A DNA stretch of 64,000 nucleotides from assembly GCA_025024175.1 (NCBI GenBank), contig QCXZ01000137.1, forward strand, positions 58,802,911-58,866,910, in the 5' to 3' direction. Shown in pieces: positions 26,864 to 58,499 of this stretch. How positions within the stretch are numbered: the first letter of the stretch is position 1; the number at the start of each line of letters is the position of its first letter. The position numbers and the translations under genes were made by a program. Source of the stretch: Rhyzopertha dominica (Eukaryota; Arthropoda; Insecta; Coleoptera; Bostrichidae). A model generated the notes under the pieces. The model saw nothing but the letters and a program-made list of their open reading frames with translations, did not search any database and was not told where the DNA came from.

Positions 26864-28872
26864 CTAGAACAGCAGTTCAAAATTTTGCCCAATAACTTCT
26901 AAGCACACTTGTGCTTTTCGAATCCAATTTCTTCTTAATAATTCAACTGCCCCCCCCCCCCTTCTCGCTGTTCCCGAAGACGCAGGTTATTGGCAGCCGT
27001 CATTATGCATTTTTGTAGTTCGCCTACGGTTTGCACCTCAGTTTCGTACACCTCATTTTTCAAATACCCCCACAAAAAGAAGTCGAGGGGATTTAAATCT
27101 GGCGACCGGGAAGGGCTATGTACCGGTCCACCTCGTCCAATCCATGTCCTTGTATTTGATTTAAATAATCCCGCACTCCTACGCTATAGTGTGGAGGTGC
27201 GCCTTCCTATAAAAACCACATTCGGGAACGAACATCTAAGGGCACGCCTTCTAAAAGGATCGGTAGATTGCGCTGCGGAGGAATTCTAAATATTGATGGC
27301 CGTTCATCGGATTTGTTAAAATAAACGGACCAATCAAGCGATTGTTAATTCCTGCCCAAACGTTTAAGAGGGGCGTTTACGTAGAGCGAATCGGGTCATT
27401 TTAAGCACCTACCGTTTTACATTTTACCGAGTTATTCGAAACTTTTTCGAAATGAAATTTCGACATGGCAATGACAAAAGATGTAGCTACAACGTAGAGT
27501 TCGAGTTTTTTCTGAATTTGGTACGGTAATGTGAATATTTGTTGTTATATTTTGCTTAAAAGTGCGTATTTTTGGCGACTATTTCTCGAAAACTAAGGCA
27601 CATAAACGAAAAATTCGAACTCCACGTTGTAGCTACATATTTCTTTGTACACTACCAAAAACATGGGTACGATAAATGAGTAAAAGCATTCAAAAAATCT
27701 AAAACCGCAAACCCTTTCGCACGAGTCCGTCATGAGAGCGGAATGCGAATGCCCATCCACACCACGTCCGTCGCGTGGTATCAAGTGAATATTGAGGCTA
27801 AGATACAATCCTGTCGAGCAGTATACGATCTATTCCGATATGACTGGATTTCTAAGATTGTATGTCTCATTACACGTGACAAGTTTAATGTTAAAAGCTC
27901 TTTCAGATTAATTTACTGTCTGCTGAAGCAATGGGGAGGCGGAAGGAAAATTATTATAAAAGTTCATCCAGAAATCATAGTCGACATGCAGTTAGAATGA
28001 AATGTCATATAGTTCATATTTACGGAAATAAATGGGTTATTCCATATTTTGAATAACCTGGTATAATATCATAGTAAGTTACTAATATCATGCTTACTTT
28101 TTATGCACACCCTACTACAGTCAGCAATTTTCCGAATATTAGTTTAGCCCGTCTGTTGCTCGTACGATCTTTGTGTGATTTCAACCTATCGGCTACCCTC
28201 TTACGTCCCATGTCCCGCTGGTAATATGGGTTGCATAGTTTACATTTCTGCCCGATCGCTCCAAGTAAATGCCCCTCTTAACGAGAACCGGTGCTGGAAG
28301 TGATCTCGGACTGCTGCGTGAAGATTTTCAAATACCCACAAGCGCGCATTGTGCACATTGGATACCCCAATACGCGTAAAAATAGCCTCATCAGTTGCTA
28401 ATACGTCGGCTGTAAATCGGGCATTTTCTTCGTTTTTTAGCAACAACCACTCACAGAACCTCACTCTCGAGGGGTAATCTGTTGGGTGCAGTGCGTGGAC
28501 CCGTTGGATATGGTAGGTAAACAATTGATCTTTGCGTAATACTCTCCATATCGATATATGCGGCACTGCGGGAACTTGTCGGGCTAACTGCCTTGTGCTT
28601 ACGCTTGAGTTTGCATCAATAACATCTAGAATATCTTCTTGCGTATCTAAAAGGTATCGAGGACGTCCCCGGATTCCGTCTTTCCCGCGCTTTATACGTA
28701 AATTTCAACTTTCTCGTCCATGTAGAAGCACCGCCGTAAAAGTTTCATGGTGAGGTAGATGCCTATTAGGAAATTTTTGAGCATACAGACGAGAAGCAGC
28801 TAAGGATTTTTGTCTTCCTTATCCGTACGTTAAAACCATGTCCATCAACTCTTCGTTACTGTATAAGTACAT
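26864..28872 (-). pseudogene. Tc1/mariner-like DDE transposase, broken
   Basis: Read on the minus strand, it starts MYLYSNEELMDMVLTYG at 28872, runs through an HTH region (RLYAQKFPNRHLP), and YHIQRVHALHPTDYPSRVRF. The first catalytic Asp follows in LATDEAIFTR, then NVWAGINNRLIGPF, and RSPDLNPLDFFLWG with the late motif. It ends NFELLF* at 26864. The MITE at 27368-28277 splits it between HRFSL and NVWAG. Several stops and frameshifts in both halves also inactivate it. The known family encodes a cut-and-paste transposase of about 340 aa. Confidence 0.88.
27368..28277. mobile_element. TTAA-flanked MITE, 910 bp, inside the transposase
   Basis: The ends GAGGGGCGTTTAC and (reversed) GAGGGGCATTTAC are flanked by TTAA at 27364-27367 and 28278-28281. 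Removing it with one TTAA leaves the transposase codons in frame (TCG TTA AAC GTT), which proves insertion. TTAA duplication is the piggyBac-superfamily signature. An internal inverted pair near 27483 and 27605 shares TGTAGCTACAACG. No transposase inside. Confidence 0.88.
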
Positions 28873-29432
28873 AATGTGCATATTTAGAAAAGTTAATAAA
28901 TATAAAAACTCTAATTAGATGTTTAATTGCAGTGGCTCAAAAACAAAAGTTATTGACAATTATTTGACGCTTGTCAATTTTCGATTTTAAAAACTATTAA
29001 GTAGAATTAAATCAAACGACAGTTGGACAGTCTATCGCAGATTGACTCACAAAGGGTGACGTTAAAAACAGTTGTTTTATTTATGCATGCTATGCAATTT
29101 TTAAACTTCCATTTTCCAAACTTTATTTTTTTCTCGTTTTCTGTCGAACTTTTATTAGATTTTTTTTTGAGAAATCGACTTCTTATATAAATACCTGTAT
29201 GTGGTTAATTTTTTTCGGATAAGTTGTGAAACACCCTGTATAATAATACTAAGAAAGATAAAAAAACAATAATTTCAAATGAATCAATCTCAAGTAGCTT
29301 TGTAGCCATGCTGCGGAGCGAACAACGAAATATAACTAAAACGCGTTCACTATCAGTACCTATCTAGCTTAGTTAATATTAGGTGTGTTAGAATCAAAGT
29401 CATCTCCAGATTAACAAATCTGTCTGCCAAAA

Positions 29433-29458
29433 TCCAATCAAGATACATTATCGACGAT
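29433..29458 (+). promoter_or_regulatory. Conserved GATA-pair block upstream of gene 2A
   Basis: A 26-bp block contains AAGATA and, three bases on, TTATCG, which reads CGATAA on the minus strand. It lies 53 bp upstream of the TATA box and recurs upstream of 2B and gene 3. GATA factors drive digestive-enzyme genes in insect midgut, so a midgut enhancer is a reasonable inference. Confidence 0.6.
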
Positions 29459-29485
29459 GCTCAAATCCTAGGGCTTGTCCGCTTG

Positions 29486-29494
29486 TATAAAAAG
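29486..29494 (+). promoter_or_regulatory. TATA box of gene 2A
   Basis: TATAAAAAG lies 40 bp before the ATG, which implies a very short 5' UTR. An initiator-like GCAGTT follows about 27 bp downstream. Confidence 0.8.
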
Positions 29495-29525
29495 ATGACC
29501 GCGAGGGTCACGAGCAGTTTTCAAA

Positions 29526-39175
<9,650 letters not shown>

Positions 39176-39186
39176 ATTAATGCATT

Positions 39187-39192
39187 AATAAA
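39187..39192 (+). terminator. Gene 2A polyadenylation signal
   Basis: AATAAA 12 bp after the stop codon, giving a very short 3' UTR. Confidence 0.75.
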
Positions 39193-39959
39193 GTTGTGTT
39201 AAAAGCTTCTTACATATCTTTTTACTTCCAATACTGTCCTATGTGTAATTCGCGAGATTGCTACTATTTTGCTTCCTTTGTCCTACAAACAAAATAGTTT
39301 TGGCAGACTATTGTGATAACTCATCTCATTCCAAAAATCGATTTTCACGGATACTACTACCAACTAATTAAATTGATTTTGATCCTAGTAGCATTTTGAA
39401 TCTTGTCGATCTATTGTTATGTACCGTTAGCAACAATTGCGTTTATCTAGATTATATGTATGCGATATGTTTGCGGTCGCTCCATTCATGTAATTCGTAA
39501 ACGAGTTGTACCTAAAATTCAGCACCTGGCGCTGCAAATTTACCTTTGCAGACACAATTTAGTGTATTATTTACCTATATTTGCAGAAAGAGCAAATTGA
39601 CCCATAAGGTATGCTAAATAACAGAATTTGTTACTTTGTAGCAATCGAATAATTGAAATACCGCTTAAATCAGGAATGTTAAGTTAGTGTTGGTTTTATT
39701 TTTCATTTTAGGTTCTGTTAATAAAATTTTACATACTGAAATGTATTTGACCTTTTACCTCACACACAGTTTGGCGAACCTTCGTATAACACGAACAACT
39801 CCGCGTATGATGTTCAACATAAGTCCTTTCGAGTCATACATTCTGATCTCGATTATGAATAATAAGTTTACCATTGTTGGACTCACTAAAACGCTTTTTG
39901 TACTTTCAATATTCTTTAGTTGCTCTTAACATTACTTGTTACTCTGGTGTGTTAACCTA

Positions 39960-41325
39960 ACCTTCACTATTTCCATTTCCCAATGCCGGCGTTTTCGCAG
40001 GGCACGCGCAGAAGCGCACTTTCGTTCCGCGACGACAACCTCTCGAACGTGCTAACGTGCACCTCACTAAAACAGCTGGCCGCGGGCGATGTCTCTGGAT
40101 CCGGCTAGGGTTTCCGACAGTTCGACCGCTACTAAAGGAACGTCGTCCTCGACACCATCGCCATCGGAACCCTATTCGTCACTGTCTTCACATCGTTCCC
40201 AACTTTTCAATCTTTCGCGCATCAAAATTCTCTCGTACAGTTTCTTCGTAACATGACAACCTGGTATGTATTTAACCACGTAACGGTCTGTCTAGGACGC
40301 TAGCAATTCTGTATGACCCAATAAATTTGGAAGCGATCTTCGGATATCGCTAAGTGGGCGGCACGACCCTTTCTATAATCACCAAGTCTCCTTCGTTATA
40401 ACGGTTATATTATATTTTCCGATCATAGTATCTCTTACCAAGTTTCTGATTTCTTCTAATATTACTCGCAGCTTCCATATCCTTTTCAACTTTGTCAACT
40501 TCGATGTTCTCATCCAACACCTGCTTAAGAGTGTTTCCAAACTCATGTTTTGTTGTACAAGCTCTCTCGGAGTCTTTGGACATTCTAGTTTAGAGCTAGT
40601 TATTCCATTTATTAGGTTTCAAGGCAGACGTTTCAACACAGCAGGCACATAAGTCTGGTGGTACATTTTAATCTGATTGTTGGCTCAAGTAGTTCTCACT
40701 ACCGTATGTGTCAGTTGGATGCCGTTCTCTTCACAAAATGCCCTGAATGCGTCACTTTTGAACGCTATGCCGAGATCTGCGACTGTTCTGGTAGGGTACC
40801 CAAGTATCCTGAAATGTCGGCGCAAGACGGCGATGGTTTCTCGAGTGGGCGTTAATCTAGTCGATTACAGTAAGACGAACTTGGTGAAGGCATCCACAAC
40901 CCCTAGTACATATATGTGGTAGGTTGTGGTTTTATCAATTTTTATAATTTTATAATTGAATCGCTGAGTATTAAAATGAACTAACTCCAAGAAAGAAAGA
41001 AAGAAAAAAACGTCGTTTGTATTTTGCACAATATATTGTTATCGTAAATTCGAAACTGCCGTATCACCTATATTGTTAAGAACATTTTGGATTAGTTCGT
41101 TTCTTCATCCATCGATCGGCAATACCAAAAAATATTGTTTCACTTTAAGATGTCAAAATGTCTAGTTTTTTAAATAAGTTCTTTTTAATACTCAGCGATT
41201 CAATTATATTCTAGGCAGGGAACGCATTTTTCCAAACATTTTCGCACATACTCTCTTATGTTTTCAGTAAAGTAATTTTTGATTAAGCAGTATCCTTTAT
41301 CCTCCAGTCGGGTATCGCCGTTTAT
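39960..41325 (-). pseudogene. Gypsy-type integrase and pol tail, unit A end
   Basis: On the minus strand, 41320-41210 encodes a zinc-binding-like segment (YVRKCLEKCVPCLEYN). A 258-bp MITE then intervenes, and 40920 downward gives VVDAFTKFVLLY, MYHQTYVPAVLKRLP and SKLECPKTPRELV of the integrase core and its C-terminal side. Many stops and shifts break it. It spans the A/B junction: unit B begins immediately after it. Confidence 0.75.
40951..41208. mobile_element. Small TIR element inside the gypsy relic, 258 bp
   Basis: The inverted ends TATAATTGAATCGCTGAGTA match at 40951 and 41208. It separates integrase zinc-finger sequence from integrase core sequence, which shows it is an insertion. Confidence 0.7.
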
Positions 41326-41454
41326 TAGCTTTGCATAATTGCAAAAATAGTCTAAAATATCTTCAAAAAACTTTCGTATTTAGCATACATTTATTATCTT
41401 ATTTTGTAAAAGCCACCCGGTCAGAAATATTAGCGCAGTCAATATGGTGTTATT

Positions 41455-41860
41455 TTATAAGCTGGGGGGACCCGCCTTTGCGGGCCATAAGCAACAAATC
41501 AAAAAGCAACATATAAGCGGCCAAAGTGAAGTGAAGAAGACTAGTAGACGGTGTCCCAAGAAACTAAATCAGAAAAATACAGCCAATTCTACGTTTGATT
41601 GAAGAAGAGTAGAAATAAGACAAATGAAATGGTATGGTCAGTCACAAAGACTATGGGAGAAAGTACCGTGCGTATTAGTATGGGAAACAAAAACAGCATC
41701 ACAAGAAGAGAGAGAAACCCAAAGAAACAAGAGAAATCACCATTGTGTAGATTTTATGAGTCAGAGGTATCTTATGTGAGCAAGCCAAATCCCTTACATA
41801 TCGGAAAAATATCATATTTGATTATACGCAAAAATATCTCTAGTCATGCATTTTTATCAA
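41455..41860 (+). pseudogene. LINE 3' end, unit B copy
   Basis: Duplicate of the relic at 17440-17865 with scattered substitutions. Here it is joined directly to the interior of the transposon-type pseudogene that lies 6.7 kb further on in unit A. Confidence 0.7.
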
Positions 41861-41874
41861 TGAGTATAATTATT

Positions 41875-42560
41875 TATTCAAAGAGCCAAATAATGACACA
41901 GTGATCAGTGCGATGAATTTGTTATCAAATTAAAAGAAACTCCTAACACTGGAAGAACGTCAACAATTACAATCTGAATATGAAGCATACTTATATGAAG
42001 TGGAGCAACGGTATCAAATCAAACAGCAAGATAAAGAAAAGGCTAAAATTCAAAACAGTTCTTTGTGTGTACTCATGGTGGACTAGCAAAATTGCAATCT
42101 TACTCCTTTACTTACAAATGCTGAAAGCTTCTGTTCATTAAAACTATGGACTTTTAATTATACAGTGTATGATGCAACAGATGGTGTTTTGTTTGGGATG
42201 AATCAATAGCTGAACGTGGAGGAAATGAGATGGCATCATGTTAGATGAGGTCTGTCTCAAATTTAAAAAACTCTGTAGAAGAAATCGTTATCTGGAGTGA
42301 CAATTGTAGATCTCAAAATAGAAACCTGTAAATGATAATGTCCTATTTTGATGTTTTAAGTGTAAAACCATCTTTAAAATCTGTTCAACACAAATTTCTC
42401 CTCAAGAGGACATACTCACATGGAGGTAGACACCATCCATGCACGAATTGAAAGAAATAAAAGCTGCACCATAGTTTTCTATAATAACGTCGTGGGACTG
42501 GCAGCAGCTCATTCGTCTATGTGGACCAACAATTATTTCTGTAGCAGAGATGCATTAAAC
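41875..42560 (+). pseudogene. Broken transposon-type protein gene, unit B copy (5' deleted)
   Basis: Matches 24580-25290. The first third present in unit A is missing, because the LINE end abuts at about 41865. It keeps the WSDNC and RGHTHMEVDTIHARIE motifs in better condition than unit A. Confidence 0.5.
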
Positions 42561-42664
42561 ATAATTTAAAAACTTTAATGTTTTATATGACAATCCTGCT
42601 TCACTATTTCATAAATAGTAAGAATACAACTGACAAGAAAAATTTTCTTATATCAAAGGCAGTA

Positions 42665-43707
42665 CAGGGTGTTCCATTTTCGTTGTAATTGTAGGGTATC
42701 TCGGTAACTATTACTGTCAGAAGGTTGCGGTTTGGACATTACTGTACCGTCGCCATTTTTGTATCGTCTTTTGTTTTAAAGCCATAGCCAATTTTTAGAA
42801 AATGTAACATTTCTCAAGCTCTCAATATCTTGCTTGGGTATGCAGATACAGAAAAGCTGCAAAGACATTTTTCATAGATATTTTTATTCTGCATTCAGTG
42901 GCGTACCTCATAACTTGCATTCTTTTAAATGGACATCATACTGGCTTTGCTAAGATTGAAAAGGCCTATTTTTTCTGATTAAAAAAATGTATACATTGTT
43001 AGGACAATCTTTACTAGTTTTGGAATTATTTAAATTATTTTAAATAATTTATTTATGTTTTATGTTTACATCCAGGAGGCAATGAAATAAGAAAATACAC
43101 GATATAATTTATATTATTAAGTAAAAATTATAATCCTTTATAAGTAATATATGCATATTTGAATACATACATAAAGCTCCTAAGAGCGTTCATGCATTTT
43201 TAGATAAGATTTTAGATAAGTACCTATGCATTGTTTATCATCGAGTATTTATATCTATTTTGACAAAAAACGTAAATCTCATTACATTATTACAAACATT
43301 GGAATAATACCAAAATTAGTAAAGTTAAACCTAACAATGTATACATTTTCTTAATCAGAAAAAATAGTTCTTTTTAATCATAGCAAACCCAACTATGGTT
43401 TTCTATTTTAAAAAAATCAAGTTTGTGTTATATCTTTAAAATGTGACTCCCTAAAATTATTCTGAGTACGCCACTGGATTTAGAATAAAACTATCTATAA
43501 AAAATGTCTCAATAGTTTTTTTTGTGTACATATGCAATCGAGATAGTGAGAACTGTAGAATTGTTACATTTTTTTAAAACAAAGGACAATATAAAGATGG
43601 CGATTTTGCTCACAACAAAAGGTAGTACACTAATGTCGAAACCGCAACACTCTAGCATTAATAGTTAGCGAGATACCCTGCAATTACAACGAAAATGGGA
43701 CACCCTG
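42665..43707. mobile_element. Fold-back MITE, 1.04 kb, long arms, TA target
   Basis: Arms of about 500 bp start CAGGGTGTTCCATTTTCG and are flanked by TA (42663-42664, 43708-43709). The unit A counterpart is an empty TA at 25376-25377. Shorter internal pieces are asymmetric. Confidence 0.93.
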
Positions 43708-44823
43708 TACATTTAAAGTTTTAGAGAGAATCGCCTGGGATTTTATACACTAGAACGTCATTTAATCAGGAATGTTACAAGGAAGTTGATTTCAACACAT
43801 CTGCCTGAAGAGCTTGCCGTCGCGTCGGCTTATTGATAAAAAGTTTGCAAATTTTAATTTGGAACTCATTAGAAGTATTCTCAGACCAATTTCGAACAAA
43901 AAAATATTATGACTTACAAAAACTTCTAAAATGGGCGCCTAAACGTTTCCATAGTTTTTTTTAAACCTTCCTCTTACTGATGGGATTGATGATTGAATAC
44001 CTATTTTATATAAATTCAAATTAGACCATATTTGTAGTCTGTTTATTTTTCAAGATTTCAATAAAAGTTTTCCTTTGTACCTAAGTCTTTGTGTTTAGTT
44101 TTAATAATTTTTTATTGTTACAACTTACTACTAGTTACCAGAATTTGGAAATATTTTTTCAAACAGACTGTATTAAGTCTCAAATAATAATATTAAACCA
44201 CATTGATATTAAGTCCCTAACTCGAACTACCCTCTATCAAGCGCCAAACAAATATAAAAAAATGTTTATTAATATTTACTAAGAGAATCTGTATAACAAG
44301 GCTTACTAAATTCTTAACATGGCGAGTTTTCAACAAACGAATTACACTCGTGATTTATTTACCGAATAGACAAAACAATTACACTGATTTAAAACCTTCA
44401 TATTGATCTCCTGTAAAATTCTATAAAATTGACTTAATATCGTCTGGTTCTGAGGTCCAGAACTAATTTAGCCATCTCTATGGATTGTTTGTTCTGAGTT
44501 GCAGCAGGATGTTCCCTGTCAAATATACATGCATCAAATTGTTTTCGAAATCTTGAACGTTGGGTATGATTTGCTATAATGCAAAAAAAGCTTACTAAAC
44601 TACTACTACTACTACTACTATTCAAAAATATATAATAATACTAAGAATTAAAAAAATTAATAGATTTCAAATGAATCATTCTCAAGTAGCTTTGTAGCCC
44701 TGCTGTGGAGCGAACAACGAAGTTATAACTAAAACGCGTTCACCATCAGTACCTATCTAGCTTAGTTAATAGTAGTTGTGTTAGAATCAGTCATCTCCAG
44801 ATTAACAAATCTGTCCGCCAAAA

Positions 44824-44849
44824 TCCAATCAAGATACATTATCGACGAT
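44824..44849 (+). promoter_or_regulatory. Conserved GATA-pair block upstream of gene 2B
   Basis: Identical to the 2A block and at the same 53-bp spacing from the TATA box. Confidence 0.6.
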
Positions 44850-44876
44850 TCTCAAATCTTTGGGCTTGTCCACTTG

Positions 44877-44885
44877 TATAAAAAG
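44877..44885 (+). promoter_or_regulatory. TATA box of gene 2B
   Basis: TATAAAAAG is at the same spacing from the ATG as in gene 2A, with the same GAGCAGTTTTC stretch downstream. Confidence 0.8.
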
Positions 44886-44916
44886 ATGACCGCGAGGATC
44901 ACGAGCAGTTTTCAAC

Positions 44917-54854
<9,938 letters not shown>

Positions 54855-54865
54855 ATTAATACATC

Positions 54866-54871
54866 AATAAA
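54866..54871 (+). terminator. Gene 2B polyadenylation signal
   Basis: AATAAA 12 bp after the stop codon, as in gene 2A. Confidence 0.75.
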
Positions 54872-55789
54872 GTTGTATTAAAAGCTTATTACATATATTT
54901 TTACTTCCAATACTGTCCTACGTGTAATTGGCTTGATATTGATACCATTGTGCTGCCTTATTAATTTGTTCTACGAATGAAATAGTTTTGGTAGACTATT
55001 GTGATAACTAATCTTATTCCAAAAATCGGTTTTCACGGATACTACTACCAACTAACTCAATTGATTTTGATCCTAATAGCTAATACCTGCCAGCTTACAA
55101 ACGTACATTTAATTACATTCTGTTCTGAAAAAAGCTGCTTAGAGGTTGCCAATATTGCTTCCCTTCGATCCCTATACATTTAGAACCTTGTCGATCTATT
55201 GTTATGTATTATTAGCAACAACTGAATTTAACTAGATTTTATGTATGCGATGTGTTTGCCGTCGCTCCATTCCTGTAATTCGTAAACAAGTTGTTTCTAA
55301 AATCCAGCACATGGCGCTGCAAACCTACCTTTGCAGACACAATTTCCAATAACTATTTTTCGTGTATTATTCACCTATATTTGCAGAAAGAGCAAATTGA
55401 CCCATAAGGCAAGCTAAATAACACAATTTGTTAGTTTCTAGCAATCGAATAATTGAAATACCGCTTAAATCATGAACGTTGCCTTGTTAAGTTAGTGGTG
55501 GTTTTATTTTTTATTGTAGTTTCTGTCAATAAAATTTTACATACTGAAATGTATTTCATCTTTTATCTCACGCACAGTTTGGCCAACCTTCGTATAATAC
55601 GAACAACTGTGCGTATGATGCTCAACATAAGACCTTTCGAGTCATATATTATGAACTCGATTATGAATAATAAATTTACCATTGGTGGACTCACTGAAAT
55701 GCTTTTTGTACTTTCAATATTCTTTAGTTCATTTGAGCATTACATGTTACTCTGGTGTGTTAACCTAACCTTCGCTATTCCCATTTTCC

Positions 55790-56370
55790 AATGCCGGCGT
55801 TTTTCGCAGAGCACGCGCAGACGCGCATTCTCGTTCCGCGACGCAAACCTCTCGAACGTGTAGGACACTAAAACAGTTGGCCGTGGGCGGTGTCTCTGGA
55901 TCCGGCTAGGGTTTCCAACAGTTCGACCTCTCCTGAATGGACGCCGTCCTCGACGCCATCTCCATCAGAAATCTGTACGTCGATGTCTTCATATCGTACC
56001 CAACTTTTCAATGTTTCGGGCAACAAGATTCCCTCGTACGGTTTCTGCGTAACATTACAACCTGGTATGTATTTAACCACGTAAGGACCTTTCTAGGATG
56101 GCTGCAATTCTGTTTGACTCAATAAATTTGGAAGTGATCTTTAGACATCGGTCAGTGGGCGGCACGACCCTCCGCGTTATAACGGTTATGCTCTCTTCTC
56201 TTCCGATCATTGTATCTCTTACCGAGTTCCTGATTTCTCCTAATATTATTCGCAGTTTCTTTCCTCTGTGCTTTACTATTCTTTCCAATTTTGTCAACCT
56301 CGATGTTATCATCTAACACCTGCTTAAATGTGTTTCCAAACCCATTCTTTGTTTTATAAGCTTGCTCGAG
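55790..56370 (-). pseudogene. Gypsy-type pol tail, unit B end
   Basis: Matches 39970-40575 of unit A. Minus-strand frames include EEIR/GEIRNSVRDTMIG, RRVVPPTDRCLKITSKF and then VKYIPGCNVTQKPYEGILLP. The upstream integrase core present in A is missing: homology stops near 56370. Confidence 0.72.
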
Positions 56371-56462
56371 GTCTTGTTTTTATCCTTGATTGGCATGCAT
56401 TATTGCATATAAAATGGTTCTTTGTCATATATCAAATTAATGCTGCTGCTAAATACAAACTT

Positions 56463-57835
56463 TGTAACAAAGTTACAAACCGGGCCTCAGCCAAGTTTCA
56501 ATCCGCGACATTATATCTGTCTCAAATTCGCGATTCACGGAGTTCGCGTTGAACAACACATGCTGGCTCCACTAGTCAGCTCTCTTGTTCCCACGAATCC
56601 GGTGAGAACTGAGAAAAGCATGTCCGACCGCGGCTCAAATCAGTTCTGACCGAACCGCTTCACCGACCAGTCCAGCCGGATAGCCAGGTGAGTGAGCTTT
56701 AGATTAAGCTTATATATTGTGGTGACTTCCTAGTCCTTCCTTGCTACCGATCCTTTTAACTCCCACCGCCATCCGCCGTCGCTCTCTGTGGGGCCGTTGG
56801 TTGGAGGTGCGCGGCATGCTAGGTTTGGTAGGCGGCCCGTGCCCGATGAACGACTTTCTTGAACTCCGACTATTTCACACGAATCTGAAGTAATCGACTG
56901 ACGCCTCGACAGTTGACGGAAAGTGCGCCGCATGCTAGGTTTTGTAGGCGGTCCGCGATCCGTCTGACTGTATGGGGGGTCGTTCCCTGGGTGTTTGCCG
57001 CATGCTAGGTTTTGTAGGCGGCCCGTGCCCGGTGAACAGCTTACGTAACCGACTATTGCAAAGACACCTCGACGGTTGACGGAAAGTGCGTCGCATGCTA
57101 GGTTTTGTAGGCGGCCCGCATTCTGTCTGACTGTACGGGGCGTAGTTTGCTGGGTGTTGGCCGCATGCTAGGTTTTGTAGGCGGCCCGTGCCCGGTAAAC
57201 AGCTTACTTACACAACCGACGATTACGTAACCGCTACTTGCACCGTTCCTTGGATGCGCCCCGTAATCCAATCCTCCTGGCTCATAACCGCTCACCCATC
57301 GGCGTCAACAGACATTAGCACGCTCACTCAGTCTTATTATCGCTTGTACCGCTTGCATACCGCTAGTTGCATCATTATTGTCGCATCATTTCTTGTATTA
57401 TAACCGCAACCATAGTTTAGCTTGGCTGGGCATCGCATGGGGGTCGTTGCATAACTTAGAATAGAAGTTCATTATTGCTTGTGTAATTGCTTTAACCAAA
57501 ATAAATTGTGTTAATAGGTCCTGACTGGTTTTTCTGTTTGTGCCTCCCGCACCCCGCTAACATATTTTACAGCTGACGGCATCCACCCTTGAGTTGTTCC
57601 CTGGAAGGCCGATCTTCACTGCAGCTACCCTGGTCTGCACACGTAAGAGGGATCGTGTGTAGTGGTCTGAGGAGCATACCTCAGGATAATAAAAAGCTGG
57701 CGCCCGAGAAGGCCGTCCCGGCGTCTAGCTGTGAAGAAGAGCTCTGATGTCATAACCGCACCGTATTACGCAANAGCCCGACCGTCCACCCTCCGGCAGG
57801 AAGGCCCAATCAGCTTACAACGAAAACACGTCACT
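56463..57835 (+). mobile_element. LTR-like repeat, copy 2, 1.37 kb, with internal tandem repeats
   Basis: Runs from TGTAACAAAG to GTCACT and is flanked by ACTT on both sides (56459-56462, 57836-57839), a 4-bp duplication typical of gypsy-class insertions. It is inverted relative to copy 1 at 13290-14790 and has five instead of seven copies of the internal motif. No tRNA primer site follows, so it is probably a solo LTR. Confidence 0.66.
56815..57190. repeat. Five-copy tandem repeat inside LTR-like copy 2
   Basis: The motif GCATGCTAGGTTTTGTAGGC occurs near 56815, 56930, 56999, 57094 and 57163. Spacing alternates roughly 115, 69, 95 and 69 bp, as in copy 1. Confidence 0.8.
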
Positions 57836-58499
57836 ACTTTATTTAAACACTAAATATTATAACAAACAACCAATAATAACCTCTTTCCTGCAGTTCATGT
57901 TGCAATTTCTGAAACTTCTCTTTTTTGTTCACTTTTTGGATTCTTTGTGCCCGTTTGCTTGCAAATTCTGAATTACTTTCCAACTTTTTCTTCAGTTTGG
58001 TAAATATTCTGTAGGAATTGCGTTCTCTTTTAATACCTTTTTATAATTTTCACCTAACAATTCAGCTCTTAAAATTGTTTAAATTAGTTTTGTACGTTAG
58101 CATATTAATAAAGTTTCCTAGCACGTTTAATATTAAATTTATCATCACATTTGCACGTATTCCACCATATATCGTGCAATCTCTTGTCTTTCAGAAGATA
58201 ATAGTATCTAATATCAGTCCCTTTAGTTTTTCTGCTGTAAGAGTAGCAATTTATTATTGCACAACCTGGCATAATAATGCACCAACAAAAACACTCGACT
58301 CGACTAGACAGAGCGGTACAGAAACCAGTACCCAATGAATACATCTAGAGGGATGAGAGATTTTGCTCCCGTCGTGACGTCACGCGGCAATTGCTGTACA
58401 TTTTATGCAGGCGCACGATTTTACCTTTTGTGGTTGTATCGTGATCTACATACTATATTTTCTACTAACCACTCGCTGTACAAACATGATTACCTTCTT

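Larger units (their letters stand above)
26279..29238 (-). mobile_element. Tc1/mariner-like element, 2.96 kb, with nested MITE
   Basis: Inverted repeats of about 250 bp start CAGGATGTTTCACAAC (left) and CAGGGTGTTTCACAAC (right), flanked by TA (26277-26278, 29239-29240). The homologous place in unit B (44631-44632) is an uninterrupted TA, so this is a post-duplication insertion. It carries a broken DDE transposase on the minus strand and a 910-bp MITE inside it. Confidence 0.93.

Noticed and set aside
26990..27289. 99-aa + strand frame inside the mariner element
   Set aside because: Antisense shadow of the C-terminal part of the transposase, which contains RSPDLNPLDFFLWG on the minus strand.
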